Made by a program: the position numbers and the translations under genes | Shown here: positions 45,901 to 57,529 of the stretch, one piece after another | How the letters are laid out: each line of letters begins with the position of its first letter | Numbering within the stretch: the stretch's first letter is position 1 | Assembly: GCA_016584495.1 (NCBI GenBank) | Contig: WAID01000001.1 | Location: 372,001 to 436,000 of the forward strand | Length of the DNA stretch: 64,000 bases | Reading direction: 5' to 3' | Origin: Celoporthe dispersa | Taxonomy: Eukaryota; Ascomycota; Sordariomycetes; Diaporthales; Cryphonectriaceae | The notes under the pieces: model-generated | Told to the model about the DNA's origin: nothing | The model's input: only the letters and a program-made list of their open reading frames with translations | Databases searched by the model: none

Positions 45901-48900
45901 GATCCCTCGTTTCCTACGGTAGCGCCCGCCCATTCACTGGCTGACTGACAACTGCCCACCTGGCACCTGCCACTCACTGTATCGCGCACCTTTCGTAGTC
46001 GTCCCACCAGGAATCCCATTCAGAAGGAGAGAGTGAAAAAAAAAGAAGGAAAAAGCCCGACATGATACATGACTGCTTACGAGGCGACCAAGCTGCAGTG
46101 TACATAATATGAAGTGGCCTCACCTGCAGGATCCTGAACCTTGCCCTGTTCGTCCGCGGAACATTCGACCTTGTCTGGAACACCGTGGGCCACCGTTGAG
46201 AATCCAGCCGCAGTGGACTCTTGCCAACAGGAAGGGGGGAGAAAAAAAAGGAAAAAAAGGAAAGAAAATCCACATCCAGCCTTATGGCCGGGTCTCTGAC
46301 CGCGCTGCTGACAGGTCCTGTCTTTCTTTTCCTTCCAGGAGGGACCGGGTTCGGCTCAGCACACGGGTGAGCTCCCAGTCGTGGAGGGGTTAATCGCAAT
46401 TCTTCTCCGTAGATCCGCCCATTATGACCGTCCTATCGCACACACCAGGCCAGGCTGTCCTTCCAGTGCTGCTCCTGGTGGTCATAGGGAGGTGGACAGG
46501 TACCATAGTAGCGAGTGTGATCGTGGCGAGGGCTCTCCATCCGGGCCCATGCTCGAACACCTGCTGTGCCATCTCGCTTCTGGGGGCGGTCGCCCAGGGA
46601 GGTCCTCCCGTCCACGTGGGAAGAGAAGCCAGACAGACAAAACCTCGGCGATAATGACGTTACTGAATCCTCCGGACGATCCGTCGTGGCTTTTTTAGCT
46701 AACGCTCTTCAGCCGCACCCCCGTCTGGCCCGTTTTGAGGCCGCAGTGGATCATCAACTTGCAGGGGACATTTTGTTCTTAGTATAGTACTGCCTGCTAT
46801 GGGGTCAGTCCATTTGGGCCCCCCCCACACCCGCAAGCTCTGCCCATCCTGTCCTGTCGAACGAGTCGACAGAGGTGGCCTGTGACAGTCAGTCCTATGA
46901 TAAGTGTGGTCCATGGCTTTTGGCGCAACGGTGCCCACATACAGGTACGCTTTTCAATGGGGCCTTTGGCCTGGTCTGACTCGACGAGACACTCCTTAGG
47001 ATGGAGCGTCGGCCTCGAGAGTCAGCCTGGGAGTACGGCAAAGGGTAAGCTACGGCGGAAGATAGTATATCCCCAAGGAATTGTATCTTATGAGCAATGC
47101 GATGTTATCAGGTCAGTCTGCTGATCGAGAAAAAGAATATTGTACCCCAGAGATCGAGAGACTACACCTGCCAAACCGGAATCTATCCCAGCCAGTGCAC
47201 TTCAGAAAGTGACACACGTACAATGGATCATGGGCAGGAGCATTGCTGGATACAGTCTGCCGAAAACAATATAGATACACAAATACAAGGGCATCCCATC
47301 CCTCGAGGGCTCGTCACTAATTACTCTATCGACTTGGTCTTCGCTCGTTTCCGTCTTCTGTTTTCCTCCTCTCTAGGTATTTAAGTCATAACTATGACGC
47401 CGCCCTGTCTCCATCTTAGTGGCCATGGGGACAGCTCGTCTTTCTGAGCTTCTCCCTCCGCACATTCTAAGAGGGTGTGGCTGTACAGCACTCGGGAGTG
47501 GGGGCGGAGTTGCGTATTCCAAGAGAGAGAGAGAGAGTCTGAAAGCCACAGATCGGTCATACGGGGCCGTCTCTGCTTACGGTCTTTCTACCTTCACTTA
47601 TGCGCGGTATGTTTTTATCATATCGGCAGATGTAGATGCATGGCCTTCCCTCGTGGCAACATGCAATGCTACCTACATGGATCTGCAGTCTCCGAAGGAT
47701 CTCATGCTGTGCGGCAGGCATAGCATGATGGATGGAACCCCGTCCTTCCACGCGCTGGGATGTGTGGGCGCTGTGAGGGTGCTGGGTAGTAATGAGGGTA
47801 GGATCGACCGATTCTTACCGTGACATTCTACATATGTTACGCATAATCATAATACAGGTGCTTCCAAGTCTCGCGAAGGATTCCATATGATCCCTCATTA
47901 CTTTGCTATGGAAACCGCATGGACAGGAGGCCCACAAAGGCAACGTTGCAATCATATATGCTCGCAGAGAGGTAGATTTTTGAGGTTTGAGGCCGAGACC
48001 ACGTTTCTATGTTTGGCCGAACTTACTCAGAGTAGCCTGGGCCTGCCAGATCGTGAATGGCACATGTGTAGCCCCGTAGGGCTGACGATCAAAGTTGACC
48101 GTTGGTGATTAACTCTAGTCACATAACGCATGTTGGGCATGGGAAAACTGGGCCGGAGAGCATGCAGCAACCCGCTGGAGATCCGTGAGCATCCAGTAAG
48201 CGGACCTGACGGTACAAAATTATGGATCTGTGTTGTAACCACTTTATAGAATTTATGTTGGGTGTGTGTGTGTATTCCCCGTAAGGAAGCGCGCCTAGTG
48301 ACCCCGTGTGTTCATGCTTGAGCCCAAGCTACTACCTAAAGATCGTTAGCCGTCGGTTGGGCACTGATAGTCACCCTTGAGGCGCTTCACAGTGTCCTCT
48401 GATTTGTGCTAGCCGACCCTATCCTGACTCTAGAGGCGGCCGACTTAGTGTGGAGTTGGAGCCGTGAAGCCGCCCACAGGTATCTCCCCTTCCAGAGTCT
48501 CGCCGGAACGAAGGACGAAAGGGGAGGGGAGGGGAGGCAAGGAAGAGAGAGGTACTCCGCTATTCCGCACCACCGCGGAAAGAACGTGGCAGGCAGCGGG
48601 CGGCCTGCGATGGCGCCTGCAGCACGCGCGGATCCCAGTGAAGGTCCTGCCAACAGTAGCATCAGTAGCGGCGGCATATTCGAGGACATAATCTGGCCGC
48701 TTGAGGAGATGCATGTGACCAAGACCACGTTGTGGCACAGCTCCGATTCAGACTGACCATCTCTGCAGGTCAGCCTTGTGGGGACGGCCGCTGGGCGTCA
48801 CCTGTAGCTCGTCTGTGAAGACTTTCAGGGTCTGGGAATAATAAATGTGCTATTCTTGATATTAACACGCACCATCTTCCCATCTGGGGAACAAACAGGC

Positions 48901-49481
48901 CATAACAACTATGTACCATCAGGTGGCTCCCACGCGGTAGCTGTTCATACCTGGGAGGGGGGAGCAGGGGGTATCTTTCTTTTCGACACCCCAGGAGTTG
49001 ACAGTAAGCCAAAAATGACAATCTTCCAGAGCCTTCCACCGTTTTCGAAAAGTGACGCATATAGAGTTTGCAACGAAATCAAAAGCAAGTCGAGGGGGAT
49101 CGAATGATCCCGACCACGAGCACGAAGCTCCCGGGAGAACCAACCCCGTCCCTCGTACCGACGCAATGCACATTTTTAAAGGAGAAAAGGGAAGAAGAAA
49201 AAACCGCCCGTACTGGTACTTGTCCTGACATAGGCTCATCAAGCCTTATCTTGGCCATTTTCAGATACACACCGATAGCAAGTGGATCGATAGCAACGAG
49301 TCGCACTCACAAGGGACGAGGACCAAGTTGGTCTCCCGCAGGGGGGTGACCATGACAGCTGTGGAGGATTATCAACCTTGGGGGGGCTGGCTGTCTGTGC
49401 TGTGAAGGCGTCAGTTCCCTGCGGCACAGTGTCTTCCCTTTGAGCCCTAGGCAGCTCGTCTCCGGGATCTCGGCCCGCCCC
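37891..49481. other. 11.6-kb intergenic region without recognised protein genes
   Basis: Starts with the upstream region of the Myb-like gene (to about 38.8 kb) and ends before the 3' side of the Zn2Cys6 gene. GC content is ordinary, unlike the RIP island. I see no domain in any frame. Recorded structures: a G-run at about 39,412-39,423, a tRNA-like A/B-box segment near 39,519-39,600, (CAG)10 at 39930-39959 followed by GAG repeats, A-runs at about 40,525-40,548, a poly-A/poly-T junction at about 43,388-43,406, a TA tract at about 45,606-45,627 and GT tracts at about 38,824 and 41,852. Long regulatory intergenes, non-coding RNAs or very old repeats are all possible. Confidence 0.55.
39519..39600 (+). 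other. tRNA-like segment with matching A and B boxes (probable pseudo-tRNA)
   Basis: TGGCCGAGTGGC at 39524-39535 fits the Pol III A box as seen in Ser/Leu tRNAs. GGTTCGAGCC at 39577-39586 fits the B box, about 42 bp further on. However, the flanking bases cannot form a normal acceptor stem or a 5-bp T stem, no anticodon stem-loop with U33 is convincing, and no T-run terminator follows closely. A decayed tRNA, a tRNA damaged by a base error, or a tRNA-derived repeat are the options. Confidence 0.35.
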
Positions 49482-51972
49482 CTAGGCGCCCATCTCTTGG
49501 ACAAAGGCACTGCCGTAGTTGAAGTCGAGAAGCCCGTCCAGCATCCAGTGCTGAGGGTCGAAGAAGTCGTAACTCGCCGGCTCGTAGCCAGCGCCCCCAA
49601 GCGCGCCGGCCTGCGCGCCGCCAAAGCCCGACGCGCCACTCGGCGTGAGGGCCCCGTTGGCAGTCGCCAGGATGCTCGTCGGCAGGCCGTGCGCTGCCGT
49701 CAGAGGAGGGTCGAGGTGCGTCGTCGATGAGGCCGAGGACTGATCTGCAGAATCTGGATTGGTAGGTTGTTTTAGCGCTACGCCCTCACCGTTAGCGAAC
49801 GGCTGTGGGTGGGGTGGAAAGGGAGGACAGTGTCCACACTCACAGTCAAGGTTTCCTCGTCCCCGGGCCTGGTACTCCTCCCTCCAGTGCCAGATGGAAT
49901 CATAGACAAGACTCATGCTGTGCCTGCAGCGCACCCGCAGCTGCAGGCTGTCGTCGATGTCGTGTAGGGTGTCGTCGTCGCTGTAGCCCTGGTCCTTCTT
50001 GTTGACGCGGGCCCCGTTCCACATCTGTACCATGAGCTCGGCCACCCTCCAGTTGAGGTCGTTCTGCACGACGCTGGTCGACCTGATGGCGGTGATGGTC
50101 CGGTGGAACAGGAGGCGGCCGCGCTCGAAGTCGATGGACTTGACGAAGAAGGAGCGCACGAGCTTTAGCAGGGCGAAGCCGGCGGCGACCAGCATCTGCT
50201 GGATGTAGTTCGTGGCAAACCTGAGCAGGTCGCTGCCGGCGTGGGGGTCGAGGGGCGACGACGCCTCGCTCTCCAGGATGTAGTCGAGGAAGTTGCAGGT
50301 CGCCCTCCACAGGCCCATGAGGTCGTCCAGGTAGCCGGGGGTGTTGTGGGAGTCGAAGAAGCCTGCCAGCCGGAGGTGGAGGCCGGCCGCCTTGAGGTGC
50401 AGGTTCACCACCCGCGACAGGTTCCGGGACAGGATGGAGGCCTGCAGCTCGTTGAACTCACGCCGGTAGACGCGCATGAGCATAGCACGGTGCTCATCGC
50501 CCGCCACGCCGCGAGGGTCGCTCGCGTTGCTGTACATCTCCTTGGACACCTTGTCGCAGAAGCGCTCTATCTGCAGCCTCGCCTCCAGCTCCGCCGACAG
50601 CTGGAAGGGGCCGGACTCGCCGGGGCGGATGGCGAGGGTCCAGTCGTACAGCGTGGAGGCGGGCTGGCCGTACCCGGTGCCGATGGTCTGGGCGACGATA
50701 TTGCATACAGCCCACGTGACGACGCGGTCGTGCAGCTGCTCGTTGTCGAGATCGATGATGACACGCGAGAAGTCGTTGATGTGGTGAGGCCGGTGCAGGC
50801 CGATGAGGGTGGAGATCTTCATCATGACGCCACACAGGATCTGCGTGGGGTCTGACGAGGAGGTGCTGGTGGGGAGCGGCCAGGTGCAGAGGAGGCAGAG
50901 GGCCTTGACGACGTGGTGGCTGCTGGGGACGTCTCCGATGGTCTGCCAGAGCAGACGGGTCAGGGGCCCGGACAGGGTGCCCAGGAGGTTTGGGTCCGGG
51001 TGGTAGCGGCGGGCGGCGACGGAGATGACGACCCAGTAGAGCAGCGGGTGCTGGGCGTAGTACTGGTCGGGAGGCTGCGACGGGTTGAGGAAGGGGAGGA
51101 ACTGGTGGTAGCGAGAGAAGTACTCGTGGAACAGCTGGGTCTCGGCGTCCTCGGTCAGGCGTACGTCCTCGAGCTCCCGACATATGCGCGGCACGCTGTA
51201 TGAGCCACCGCGCTTGAGGTGCAGGAGGGAGGAGACGGCCTCGTCGGAGCCCATCAGGGACGGGTTCCTGGTGTGCGAGTAGACGCTGTTGACGACGGGC
51301 GACTGGAGCTGGGACTGCATGTCATCGTCCTCGTCGAGCAAGAAGCCCTGGGACTTTGCCTTGGCGACGTTGCGCCGCAGCTTGTCTATCTCCTTCTCCA
51401 TCTCTGCGTGTTTGCTGCGCTTCCCGACACGTTTGAAGTTGGACTCGATCTTGCACTCAAGCTTGAGGCGCACGCAGCGGGAGCAGCTCGTGAAGGGGTC
51501 CTGGACGACATCGCAGCGCAGCTATACGGAGAGGGAGGCACGACGGCACCTTGGTCAGCGAAAAGGAAAAAAAAGGCCTGGCGCAGGAGGGGATGGGGCA
51601 GGACGACAAGAGACCATCGGCAGGACGAGGGGATTGGACAATGCTCACCTTTTGCTGCCGACACTCGTTACAGGCCCTCTTGACACCAGGCTGCCTCTTC
51701 TTCTCATGGTGCTCTGCGGTGCCGTCGCCGTCGTCGTCGCCATCGATGCTGGCAGGGCTGTCGCCGATCATGGCGACAGAGCTCCTCTTCCTCTTGGGGG
51801 CACCATTGGAGCCGAGGCCGGAGACCGAGGCAAAGACCTGGCTCCGGACGGAGATGGGGCTGGTCGGGCTGAGGGAAGAGGCTGGCACGCCGTTCTGAGC
51901 CTGCGCCTGCGCCTGCGCCTGGCCGAGACCTGCCGGGGCTGGGCCGGCTCCGGTGAGGGAGGAGCCGTCCAT
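49482..51972 (-). CDS. Zn2Cys6 transcription factor, Leu3/LeuB-like
   Basis: Exons 51649-51972, 49844-51521 and 49482-49744 give 754 residues. The first intron (127 bp, phase 0) splits the zinc cluster; the second (99 bp, GTGAGT...CTGCAG, with CTAAC branch) is in frame and has no stop. The binuclear cluster is complete: Cys 101, 104, 111, 121, 124 and 131, spacing C-x2-C-x6-C-x9-C-x2-C-x6-C. A basic linker (NFKRVGKRSKHAEMEKEIDKL) leading into a coiled coil resembles the linker of yeast Leu3 and Aspergillus LeuB, activators of branched-chain amino acid genes. The fungal-specific middle domain follows (about 190-480, with FLPFLNPSQPPDQYY and DVPSSHHVVKALCLLCTWPL). The tail ends in an aromatic/acidic stretch (YDFFDPQHWMLDGLLDFNY) suited to activation. 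Assignment to Leu3/LeuB rests on cluster and linker only. Confidence 0.85.
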
Positions 51973-54900
51973 GCACGGTAATGAAGCTGAACCGGACTGC
52001 GACGGGGAAACGATTGGCCGAGAGTAGAGGAGAAGGGGGGGAGGGGCGAGTGTGTCTTGTCTCGCGACTTTCCGCTATCGCAGTCACAAGCTGCAAGGGG
52101 ACGCAACAACGGATGTGTTGGCCGGATCCGTGGACCGCAATCGCAGTCGCAGTGGCAGTCGCACCCACAAGAAGGCGGGATCTTCCAATATACTGTAGAT
52201 AGAGAGTCGGGGTCGAGAGCGTAATGGACCTTGGGCGGGGCCGGTGTCGCGATGGTGTTTGGTGTTGGGTGTTAGACTGGACGGCTCGAGGGGAGGGCTC
52301 GAGTCTGGCGCAGAGTGGTGGAGGATGACAAGTCCAGGGCGCCGAGATCGCAGGGTGCGGGGTAGGAAAGCCTCAGGCAGGCTGGGAGAAGGACCGTCGA
52401 CTTTTGTTTATATGTGGGACGGGGGGGGGGGCGCGCAGGCGGCGGGTAAATCAAGGAATTAGAGGGGGAAAAAAAAGAGGGAGTGAAAATGGAGATAAAA
52501 ATAAATTAAAATAAAAAAAAAGAGGGAAACAACAGCAACACGGAGAACCAGTGAGCGATCACTGAGAGATGAAGAGCGTGGATGAGAAAGAGAGGAGAAA
52601 GAGTGAGTTTGTACAGGTGAGAACAGGACCAGTACAGAGACGGCAAGGGCTGGACTGGTTCTGTTGTTGCCGTTAGGTCGCCACCTGCCCACCAGGATGG
52701 AGGAACCTGCTTTGTCTACTCGTTTGTCCTCTTCTTCTCTCTTCTCACTTGTCCGAGTCACCATTCACACCTGGTGCACTTTGAGATGTGCCGTGGTCGT
52801 TATGGCAGACCTGCGTCTCACTTTGACTCATCCCAACATATCGGCTGGATAGGCGAGACGAGGTCTGCTTGCACTGCTCTCCTGGCTTCTACTCATAAGG
52901 AAAGCCACTTCTACACCACGTGCACTGGATGAGTCGTCAAGCCGGCCCACCGGTGAAGAACAAGGAAAAAAAGGAAAGAAAAAAAAAAAAGGCGGGGGAG
53001 GGTCGTAAAAGCGGGGTCAGCCACAGGCCGTCACCATCCTCATTGGTCATGGTGCCTCGTCTCTGCTGGTTAGATAAGCCGAATATTTTCGTCGATAAGG
53101 GAGAGCCGGCATGGGTCAGGGATCACTCCCGAGCACCTCCTTCTCATTGGTCGCAACCTCGACGGTTCGGCATGTACCACGACAAAGGACACTGTCATCT
53201 CCTACCACAGAGTAGTACTACCATCCTACCGACCTACCTACCTAGGCAAAGGCACACCCTCTCTAGCACCACCATCTTGTCATTAATTCCATTACTACGA
53301 GAGCCTGGTTGAGAGCGAATTTACGCCGCTGACAAGCTCCAAGGCGACCATGCCCAGCCCTCCGCTAAGATCGGCCTCGAGCCGACCCCTGATCGGAGGC
53401 CCTCTCCGATCTCCTGCCAGTACACCATCACCAACGGCCTCGACCTCTTACACCCAGCCACTTGGCCTGCGCCATGAGGTCTTGGTCGCTACCAAGCCAG
53501 GCTCAAGTACGTCGCTGCTACTCCTACCAACCTGCTGCTGCTGGCTTCTTGGTCACGTGCGGATGCTGACGGCAGACGGCAGATGCCCTGTGCCTACCGT
53601 TACCGTCAATTCGCTGGCACTGCCCCAGCCATTTGTTGACCCTCCCGGCATCTTGAGGTCTTGATGCACCACTCTCTCGTGTTTGGCCGACAATCTGGGT
53701 CTGACAGGCTGACACGTCCGATCTGTTGGTCTTGAAACGTCTGCCAGGAACAACACCTTGTCTCCACGCTTTTCGATATGGCCCACCGGAACTAAAGGAG
53801 GCACGAGGTTGATGTGAAGACCAGCTGTCGCAAGGCAGCGCAGAACCTGACGATGGTGGGCCTGGGGCGATATGTAGCTCGCTGTGTTCTCTGTCCAGTG
53901 TCTCGAAGTCCAAACCCTCGTGACGAGGTCACAATAGCGCCGCAGAACTTGCCACGGCCAACTTCCCAAGGCATATTGGACGGTCCGGGCCCACACAAGA
54001 TCCTGTATTGAAGCCAAGAGATGTCATTGCGAGGGCGCATAGTGACGAGTAAGACATTGGCTAGGTGGTCCTCATTGGAGGGCGCGTTCATTGCCTCGCC
54101 CTGGAACTGTCTAACTTGGCCCTGGCTCAGTACGAGTCATTGTTCTGTTTGAGATCGCTGGGGATCGCCCAGAGCCACCATAGCACCCAGCGCGCCGCAG
54201 CCTGCAGCCCTATGATTGACCTCGGCCGGAGAAATGCTATGCACGCAATTGCTGCTCTCTGGTCCGCAGCGCACACGACAACAAGCCGACAATTACCCTG
54301 GCAGTGGCAAAGAGCACCATGCGGCGATCACCTCTCTACAATATGCCCTCGGCTTGTTTTCTGCGACAGTCACACCCACGGGTTGAACGCATGGTTCTGG
54401 AGGTGGAGACCCCGGAACGTGTCTGAAACCAGGGGGCCGGTCGCTCCCAGCATCATGCCCATGCCAGACCGTGAGCATCATCAGTCTCAACGAACAAGCC
54501 GAGAAGATGCTCACGAGTCTGGGAACATATACCCGCAGACTTCAAGTTTATTGCCACCCGGATCGCATCGCAGACCCTCCTCTGCTAATGTTGGGTGGTA
54601 TAGTGTCTATAGGCATGGCTGGGTGACTTGAACGGCCTCATCTGGACGCCGGGTGCAAGAGTACGGAGCGACCCGAGACACCACAGGCACACGGAACGAC
54701 CAGGGATTGTTGCGATGCTCCCCTGACACCCCACACTCCCGCCGCTTTGGTATTCCATGCAACATCGCCGACCCATCGAGGTCTCGGATCGCAAAAAAGT
54801 TAGGTCGTTTCCACCGCCTTCAGGAGGTGGGAAGGAAGAAAGAAAGAAAAGAAAAAAATCAAGGAAGCGGACAACAGGCTTGTCTGCCCAACCTACTCAT

Positions 54901-55278
54901 GCCCCCAAACTGAACTGCCAGTGGTGGTTCCTACGGAGCCGACGCGGTCTACAGCTGACCTCGCCTACGTCTCGTGGCATCCCGCAGAACACCAGGAACG
55001 GGTCCCCATTGTTGATCTCTCACTGTCTCCGACCCCGTACAGTTTGGGCTTTGTCGCAGCTTCACCGCCGCAGCGAGCCGCCGGACTTCTCCTCGGTGAT
55101 CCACGACGGCGCCCTTTTCAATCATACCACCCCCACGAGTCCCGTCCCAGAGGAGGCAGCTTTCTTCCGCCCTGCTGGTACGGACAGGTCGCCGTCCAGC
55201 TGAAAGCTGGCCTTTCATGTGTCTCTCCGGACTTACATTCCCTTCCACCACCTATTTTATTCAGCTTAATTCTTAATT
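51973..55278. other. Divergent intergenic region, Zn2Cys6 gene to surface-protein gene
   Basis: Shared upstream region of two divergently transcribed genes, 3.3 kb. It holds a G-run at about 52,420-52,430, A-runs at about 52,510-52,520 and 52,978-52,991, an ACCTACC repeat at about 53,230-53,242 and a purine tract at about 54,829-54,860. Open frames at 53,524-54,091 and 54,065-54,631 on both strands have no recognisable motif. No gene supported. Confidence 0.55.
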
Positions 55279-56771
55279 ATGGTCTTTTTCGTGCTGCCAG
55301 CTGGTCTGACGGCGCTGTGCCTGGCGGCTTTGGCACGGGCGCAGGACGTCTGTTACTATCCGGGCGGTCAGCTGAGCAACGACATACCATGCAATTCAGA
55401 GGCGGGGACGAGCATGTGCTGCAGCAGCAGGGCCGCCTGTCTCTCCTCCGGGCTCTGCAGAGATACCTCTGCGAACAGCACGTCGGCGGATCAGTTCGTA
55501 AGAGCAACATGTACGGACCAGACGTGGTCAAGTGACGCATGCCCACCCTATTGCGTGCCCGGTAAGACCCCTCCCTCTTTTTGTTCATGTGTCTCAGTTC
55601 CTGGGATGAAAGCGCTGACCCTCGTTGGCGACTAGGACAAGGACTCAGCGGCACGACTCTGAACGTACATTGGAGTCAGAATAATGTACATATCCAGCAG
55701 TGTAACGACTCCAGTTCCGGGCCGGCTACAAAGTATTGCTGTGGCTACGTAGACGCGGATGCGCAGTGTTGTGACCAGCCTGCGGCCATGTTCGAGCTAC
55801 TCGCAGCGGCGATGCCTCAGCCGCACGCATCCAACCCTGAGGACTGCACCTCTTCTTCCACGGGCAGGTCATCCTCGACAGCATCGTCGTCTTCAACGCC
55901 GGCAACCGCATCCTCTTCATCCGTGACCACGTCGTCATCGTCTCGCACTGTGCTGACGCCGCCGCTCGCCGTCACTTCATCGTCGACGCCATCCTCGACG
56001 CCGACCAATTCCATCGCTTCGGCGGAGACACCGCTGATCTCACAATCAGCAACCACCAGCATCAGCACCAGCAGCAGTGCGACCCTGGTAGTGTCAACCC
56101 GTCTACCCACGGCGACTTCGTTATCCCTGAGCTCGGTCGCAAGCTCTACGAGCAGCACCCTAGCCCCAAGCGCATTCGCAGACTCCTTTCCGGCACCGAG
56201 CACTAGCGAGACCGAGAATTCGAACTCGGGCCTGGACGCCGTGGGATCAAAAGGCTCGTGGCCATCGGGACTGCCTCACAAGATGTCGTCAGGCCTCAGC
56301 ACGGGCAAGATTGTGGGAATCGGCTTGGGCGCATCTGTGGCCGGCGCCGGGCTGGTCGCAATATCGGTGTACCTGTGGGCCCGGCGGCGGATGTACAAAA
56401 AGCAACAGCAGAGATGGCAGGAGCAGATGGGTGGGCTCGATCGTGGCATGGCCGTACAGACCGCAGACGGCGAGCCATCAATGGTCATGTTGCGGAGACC
56501 GGAATCGATGGCCAGCTCCATAAGCGCCTCAGGCATGTTTCCATCAAAGCTGAAACCAGTGGTCATGCGCGCCGGGGGGAATGAGGGTGTAGTATCCCCC
56601 TCGAGTTCGTACCGTAAGGAGATGGCTTGGGAGACGAGCACAATCGCAAGTAGCGAGTACAGTCAAGAACCGGAAAGGCCCGCTGAGATGGATAGCCGAC
56701 AGGCACCACCTACTAGAGCTGGACGGACGGCGACTTGGCTGGGAAGGAACTCGGTATACGAGATGCCTTGA
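55279..56771 (+). CDS. Mid2/WSC-like single-pass cell-surface protein
   Basis: Exons 55279-55561 and 55636-56771; the 74-bp intron (GTAAGA...GACTAG) joins CVPG to QGLSG and gives 472 residues. Signal peptide at about 1-21 (LPAGLTALCLAALARAQ). A Cys-rich ectodomain at about 22-165 starts DVCYYPGGQLSNDIPCN and includes CCSSRAACLSSGLC and YCCGYVDADAQCC. A Ser/Thr-rich stalk of about 150 residues is probably heavily O-mannosylated. One membrane span lies near 318-342 (IVGIGLGASVAGAGLVAISVYLW) with a basic stop-transfer ARRRMYKK and a cytosolic tail of about 125 residues. This plan matches fungal wall-stress-sensor-type proteins (Mid2/WSC class), but the ectodomain lacks a recognisable WSC signature, so the sensor role is inference. 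The next gene, convergent, is also a surface protein. Confidence 0.85.
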
Positions 56772-57529
56772 GGTACTATTTCGTGTGCGACCTTTGCCAA
56801 AACAAAAATCACGCTGCCAAACACTTGATTATTTACCTTTTATTGGCGTAATAGCATAGCATAGCATAGCGTGGCAAACTTGGAGACGTTCAGATTTTCT
56901 GCCATCATATATATTAGTGCAGTGAATTACAGAACGCGTGACAACATTCGTCCATGCAGCTAGGGACTCCCATCGCAACGCAGCCTGTGGGTGAAGAAGT
57001 AATCAACTACCACAATCTGTCTCGCCGGTTGCTATTAAGGTGTTGCGTGCGGAAGAGGCAAGATACCGAGCGCTGGTATCTCATAAACCTGTTGCAAAAC
57101 GAGCTCGAGAAACCTCGGGCAAATTACAAAACAAAGCGAGGAAACAAACACATTCGTATCAGATGGCCATTTCCAAATACAAAAGTAAGCTTTGCAAGTC
57201 GTATAAATTAATACTTGCTCAGATCTAAGTACAATTTTCTAGCTTTACGTTCTCTCCAGCGATGATGCTTTATATAGAACCGTCCCTGGCCTTATCACCC
57301 TTCTCTCTCCCCCCCTTCCTCCTCCCTTTGCCAGTACCAAGTTGCAGAATATTGACTTAAATTTTTAGGGTATCATTATACACACACACACACCAAGAAA
57401 GAAAAAAAGAGACAAAAGATGTACTAGCAAATGATTCTCTGCCAAAAGCACGCCAAACTCCGGACTGCGACACACATAGCAGCTAGATAAAGCCTACTCC
57501 ATAAGACAGCTCCCTCCGCGGTGGGCTGA
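56772..57529. other. Convergent intergenic region between two surface-protein genes
   Basis: Both 3' UTRs. Contains an AGCAT pentamer repeat at about 56,852-56,868, a C-run at about 57,309 and a short CA tract at about 57,380. No gene seen. Confidence 0.55.
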
